From the NCBI GenBank assembly GCA_040377825.1, contig JBEINZ010000119.1, forward strand, positions 1-9,392: a DNA stretch of 9,392 nt, written 5' to 3'. Position 1 is the first letter of the stretch, and the number at the start of each line of letters is the position of its first letter. The notes below the pieces were generated by a model. That model was not told the origin of the DNA and did no database searches. It saw nothing but the letters and a program-made list of their open reading frames with translations. Positions 7,478 through 9,392 of this stretch are shown here, piece after piece. The position numbers and the translations under genes are program-made. Source of the DNA: JBEINZ01 sp040377825. Lineage in GTDB: Bacteria > Pseudomonadota > Alphaproteobacteria > Rhizobiales > Ancalomicrobiaceae.

Positions 7478-9160
7478 ATGTCCATGACCATGCTCGACAA
7501 AGCGACCGCCAAGACCGCTTCAATGCCGCATATCCTCTCGCCGGATCCGGACTGGTGGCGCGGCGCGGTGATCTACCAGATCTACCCACGCAGCTTTCAA
7601 GATTCGAATGGCGATGGCATCGGCGATCTAAATGGCATCACCTCTCGGCTCGACTACATCGCCTCGCTCGGCGCCGATGCGATCTGGATATCGCCCTTCT
7701 TTCGCTCGCCCATGGACGACTTCGGCTATGATGTGTCCGATTATCGAGATGTCGACCCAATCTTCGGTACGCTTGCGGACTTCGATCGACTCCTTGCCGA
7801 AGCGCATGCGCGCGACATCCGCGTTATGATCGATCTGGTCATCTCGCACACCTCCGACCGGCATGCGTGGTTTGCAGAGAGTCGGGCATCGCGGAACAAT
7901 GCCAAGGCCGATTGGTACGCATGGGCGGACCCAAAGCCGGATGGCTCGCCGCCCAATAACTGGCTGTCTGTATTTGGTGGCTCGTCATGGGAATGGGAAG
8001 CGCGCCGCAAGCAGTACTACTTGCATAATTTTTTGATTTCGCAGCCGGATCTGAATTTTCACAATCCGGACGTGCAAGACGCCGTGCTGGGCGCGGCGCG
8101 TTTTTGGCTGGATCGGGGCGTCGACGGTTTCCGGCTCGATACCGTGAACTTCTACTTCCACGATCCGGAATTGCGCGACAATCCCCCACTGTCGGATAGC
8201 GTGGAAGTCGCAACCGTTCCAAACATCAATCCTTATGGCTACCAACTCCATCTCTTCGACAAGAACCGCCCCGAAAACCTTCAGTTTTTGGAACGCCTGC
8301 GCGCGCTTATGGACGAGTACCCTGCGGTGACGGCGGTCGGCGAACTCGGGACCGATCACGATGTCTATGAATTGACGGCGGCCTACACCGAGGAGGGCCG
8401 ACGCATCCACATGGCCTACTCGTTCGATCTTCTTGGCCCGCGCGGCGATGCGACTTTCATTCGGCGGACCGTGGAGGGCATGGAGAGGGGTGTCGGCTCC
8501 GGTTGGCCGAGTTGGGCGCTCTCGAACCATGACGTCAAGCGCGTTGTATCGCGGTGGCATGCTGAAGACGATGCCGACCGTTTCGCGCCGCTCGCGATCG
8601 CCATGGTCACATCGCTACGTGGCACGCCGTGCATCTACCAGGGCGAGGAACTCGGTCTGACCGAGGCGGAAGTGCCGTTCGAGCGCCTGCAAGATCCCTA
8701 CGGCAAGCGTTTTTGGCCCGAATACAAAGGTCGTGACGGTTGCCGGACCCCGCATCCCTGGCGATCCGACAATTTGGCAGCAGGCTTTTCCACGAACGAG
8801 CCATGGTTGCCGCTTCCCCCCGAGCATCAGCATCGTGCCGTCGCCGAACAGGAAGACCGGTCGGGCTCCGCGCTGGAGGCCACGCGCCGCTTCTTGTGGT
8901 GGCGTAAAGAGTCCGAGGCGTTACGAATCGGAACAATCCGGTTTTTGGACACGCAGGAACCAGTTCTCGCCTTCATTCGCAAGTCAGAAGATGAGAGTAT
9001 TCTTTGCGTCTTCAATCTAGGACGCGATCCGGTTCAAGTCTCCCTCCCAACCATTTCGGGTACTCGGCCACTCGATGGGCACGGCTTTGGCGGGAGACTC
9101 GATGGGCGGACGGTGATGCTTGCCGGCCGCGATGCCTTCTTCGGAACACTTCACGACTAG
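7478..9160 (+). CDS. aglA: Alpha-glucosidase, glycoside hydrolase family 13 (AglA type)
   Basis: This 560-residue enzyme should hydrolyse imported alpha-glucosides inside the cell, since no signal peptide is seen. It has the GH13 (beta/alpha)8 barrel from about 24 to 475 and a C-terminal beta domain. Visible motifs are a DxNxDGxGD calcium-site motif (42-50), region I DLVISH (119-124), QPDLN (189-193), region II GFRLD with nucleophile Asp221, region III acid/base Glu289 (VGELG), and region IV SNHD with Asp352. The block RLDTVNFYFHD and the order of loops match the GH13_23 alpha-glucosidases such as rhizobial AglA. Thr222, right after the nucleophile, is the residue found in alpha-1,4-preferring members; Val there goes with alpha-1,6 preference. 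I chose ATG 7478 with AGG 8 bases upstream; GTG 7469 and ATG 7484 or 7490 are in frame and change the N-terminus by only a few residues. The stop codon touches the first palindrome of the following gap. Confidence 0.94.
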   Translation: MSMTMLDKATAKTASMPHILSPDPDWWRGAVIYQIYPRSFQDSNGDGIGDLNGITSRLDYIASLGADAIWISPFFRSPMDDFGYDVSDYRDVDPIFGTLADFDRLLAEAHARDIRVMIDLVISHTSDRHAWFAESRASRNNAKADWYAWADPKPDGSPPNNWLSVFGGSSWEWEARRKQYYLHNFLISQPDLNFHNPDVQDAVLGAARFWLDRGVDGFRLDTVNFYFHDPELRDNPPLSDSVEVATVPNINPYGYQLHLFDKNRPENLQFLERLRALMDEYPAVTAVGELGTDHDVYELTAAYTEEGRRIHMAYSFDLLGPRGDATFIRRTVEGMERGVGSGWPSWALSNHDVKRVVSRWHAEDDADRFAPLAIAMVTSLRGTPCIYQGEELGLTEAEVPFERLQDPYGKRFWPEYKGRDGCRTPHPWRSDNLAAGFSTNEPWLPLPPEHQHRAVAEQEDRSGSALEATRRFLWWRKESEALRIGTIRFLDTQEPVLAFIRKSEDESILCVFNLGRDPVQVSLPTISGTRPLDGHGFGGRLDGRTVMLAGRDAFFGTLHD

Positions 9161-9208
9161 AGCCTGTCCCGTTCGGATCGGAGCGATCCGAACGAAGACA
9201 ACCGGCTC
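9160..9208. repeat. Palindromic intergenic element 1 (GAGCC...GGCTC)
   Basis: This 49-base hairpin begins at the last base of the aglA stop codon. Its core is a perfect 11-bp stem, CGTTCGGATCG (9170-9180) with CGATCCGAACG (9184-9194), around a GAG loop. Outside the core, TGTC (9165-9168) pairs with GACA (9197-9200) and GAGCC (9160-9164) with GGCTC (9204-9208), making 20 paired positions in all. No T-run follows the core. It looks like a dispersed rhizobial-type intergenic palindrome, though its copy number cannot be seen here. Confidence 0.7.
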
Positions 9209-9223
9209 AAGGTAATGAACCTG

Positions 9224-9271
9224 GAGCAATTCCTTATCGATCGGAGGTGTCTATCTGATCGGGAAATGCTC
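9224..9271. repeat. Palindromic intergenic element 2 (GAGC...GCTC)
   Basis: This 48-base imperfect palindrome has arm 9224-9239 (GAGCAATTCCTTATCG) pairing with 9256-9271 (TGATCGGGAAATGCTC), with two mismatches and two G-U pairs around a 16-base loop. It is almost the same size as element 1 and carries the same GAGC/GCTC ends. The right arm read on the minus strand (AGAGCATTTCCCGATCAGAT from 9272) matches 16 of 20 bases at 9159-9178, so the two elements appear related. Confidence 0.6.
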
Positions 9272-9319
9272 TCAGCGCGCGTCGCGTCGTAAAGCAAAAA
9301 GGTAACTTGGGGGGCTCCG

Positions 9320-9392
9320 ATGGCCGAGGTCGCATTAAAGGACGTTCGCAAGTCCTTCGGCCGGATCGAGACGATCCACGGCGTAAATCTTC
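9320..9392 (+). CDS. ABC transporter ATP-binding protein, UgpC/MalK-like (5' end only)
   Basis: Only 24 codons are present before the window ends. They read MAEVALKDVRKSFG then a short stretch and IHGVNL, which is the standard N-terminus of MalK/UgpC/AglK-type ATPases: the A-loop region and the strands before Walker A. A G-run (9309-9314) lies about 5 bases before the ATG and probably serves as the ribosome binding site. It is the natural partner of the ThuF/ThuG-type permeases and takes the place of aglK or thuK in the gene order. It is separated from aglA by 159 bases holding two palindromic elements (the last 48 bases, 9272-9319, show nothing beyond the ribosome binding site), so its expression may differ from that of the upstream genes. 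Confidence 0.82.
   Translation, partial: MAEVALKDVRKSFGRIETIHGVNL

Noticed and set aside
7985..8560. 191-codon minus-strand open frame opposite aglA
   Set aside because: It covers the conserved GH13 catalytic regions on the other strand and its translation shows no family features.
9170..9194. Rho-independent terminator after aglA
   Set aside because: The 11-bp stem is strong but is followed by AAGACAACC rather than a T-run, and the ATPase gene of the same system lies downstream.
9272..9319. Separate promoter for the downstream ATPase gene
   Set aside because: No convincing -35/-10 pair was found in this short GC-rich stretch, only a G-run suitable as a ribosome binding site.

Overview
The window looks like a carbohydrate-uptake region of an alphaproteobacterium, most likely a member of the Rhizobiales (Hyphomicrobiales). 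The evidence is the GC-rich sequence, the ThuE/ThuF/ThuG-type transporter proteins, the AglA-type alpha-glucosidase, and paired GAGC...GCTC palindromes of the kind scattered between genes in that order. A genus cannot be named from what is visible. No RNA gene, CRISPR array, insertion sequence or phage gene was seen.

The layout is a divergent pair of transcription units around a control region at about 4151-4344. Leftward (minus strand, read from 4150 down to 1) run a LacI-family regulator, a classical short-chain dehydrogenase/reductase (SDR), a PotA/UgpC-type ABC ATPase with a TOBE domain, and a PotD-like periplasmic binding protein with a twin-arginine (Tat) signal. The last gene runs off the left edge. 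No permeases for this second transporter are visible; if present they probably lie beyond position 1.

Rightward (plus strand, 4345 onward) run a Sec-exported sugar-binding protein (ThuE type), two inner-membrane permeases (ThuF and ThuG type, with a 4-base ATGA overlap), an intracellular GH13 alpha-glucosidase (AglA type), and, after a 159-base gap holding two hairpins, the first 24 codons of an ABC ATPase that runs off the right edge. Together these would bring an alpha-glucoside such as maltose, trehalose or sucrose into the cell and hydrolyse it to glucose and a second sugar. ThuEFG-type transport genes combined with the agl gene order (glucosidase between the second permease and the ATPase) make the operon a thu/agl hybrid.

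The control region holds a perfect 14-bp palindrome with a central CG (4201-4214), the classic form of a LacI-family operator. It sits just downstream of a TTGACA -35 box, about where rightward transcription would start. The simplest model is that the LacI-type regulator represses the sugar operon, and perhaps its own leftward operon, until a sugar inducer appears.

Nothing seen amounts to a wholly new system. The most interesting points are the coupling of an alpha-glucoside regulator to an SDR and a Tat-dependent polyamine-type ABC system, the long hairpin between the binding-protein and permease genes, and the twin palindromes before the ATPase gene.
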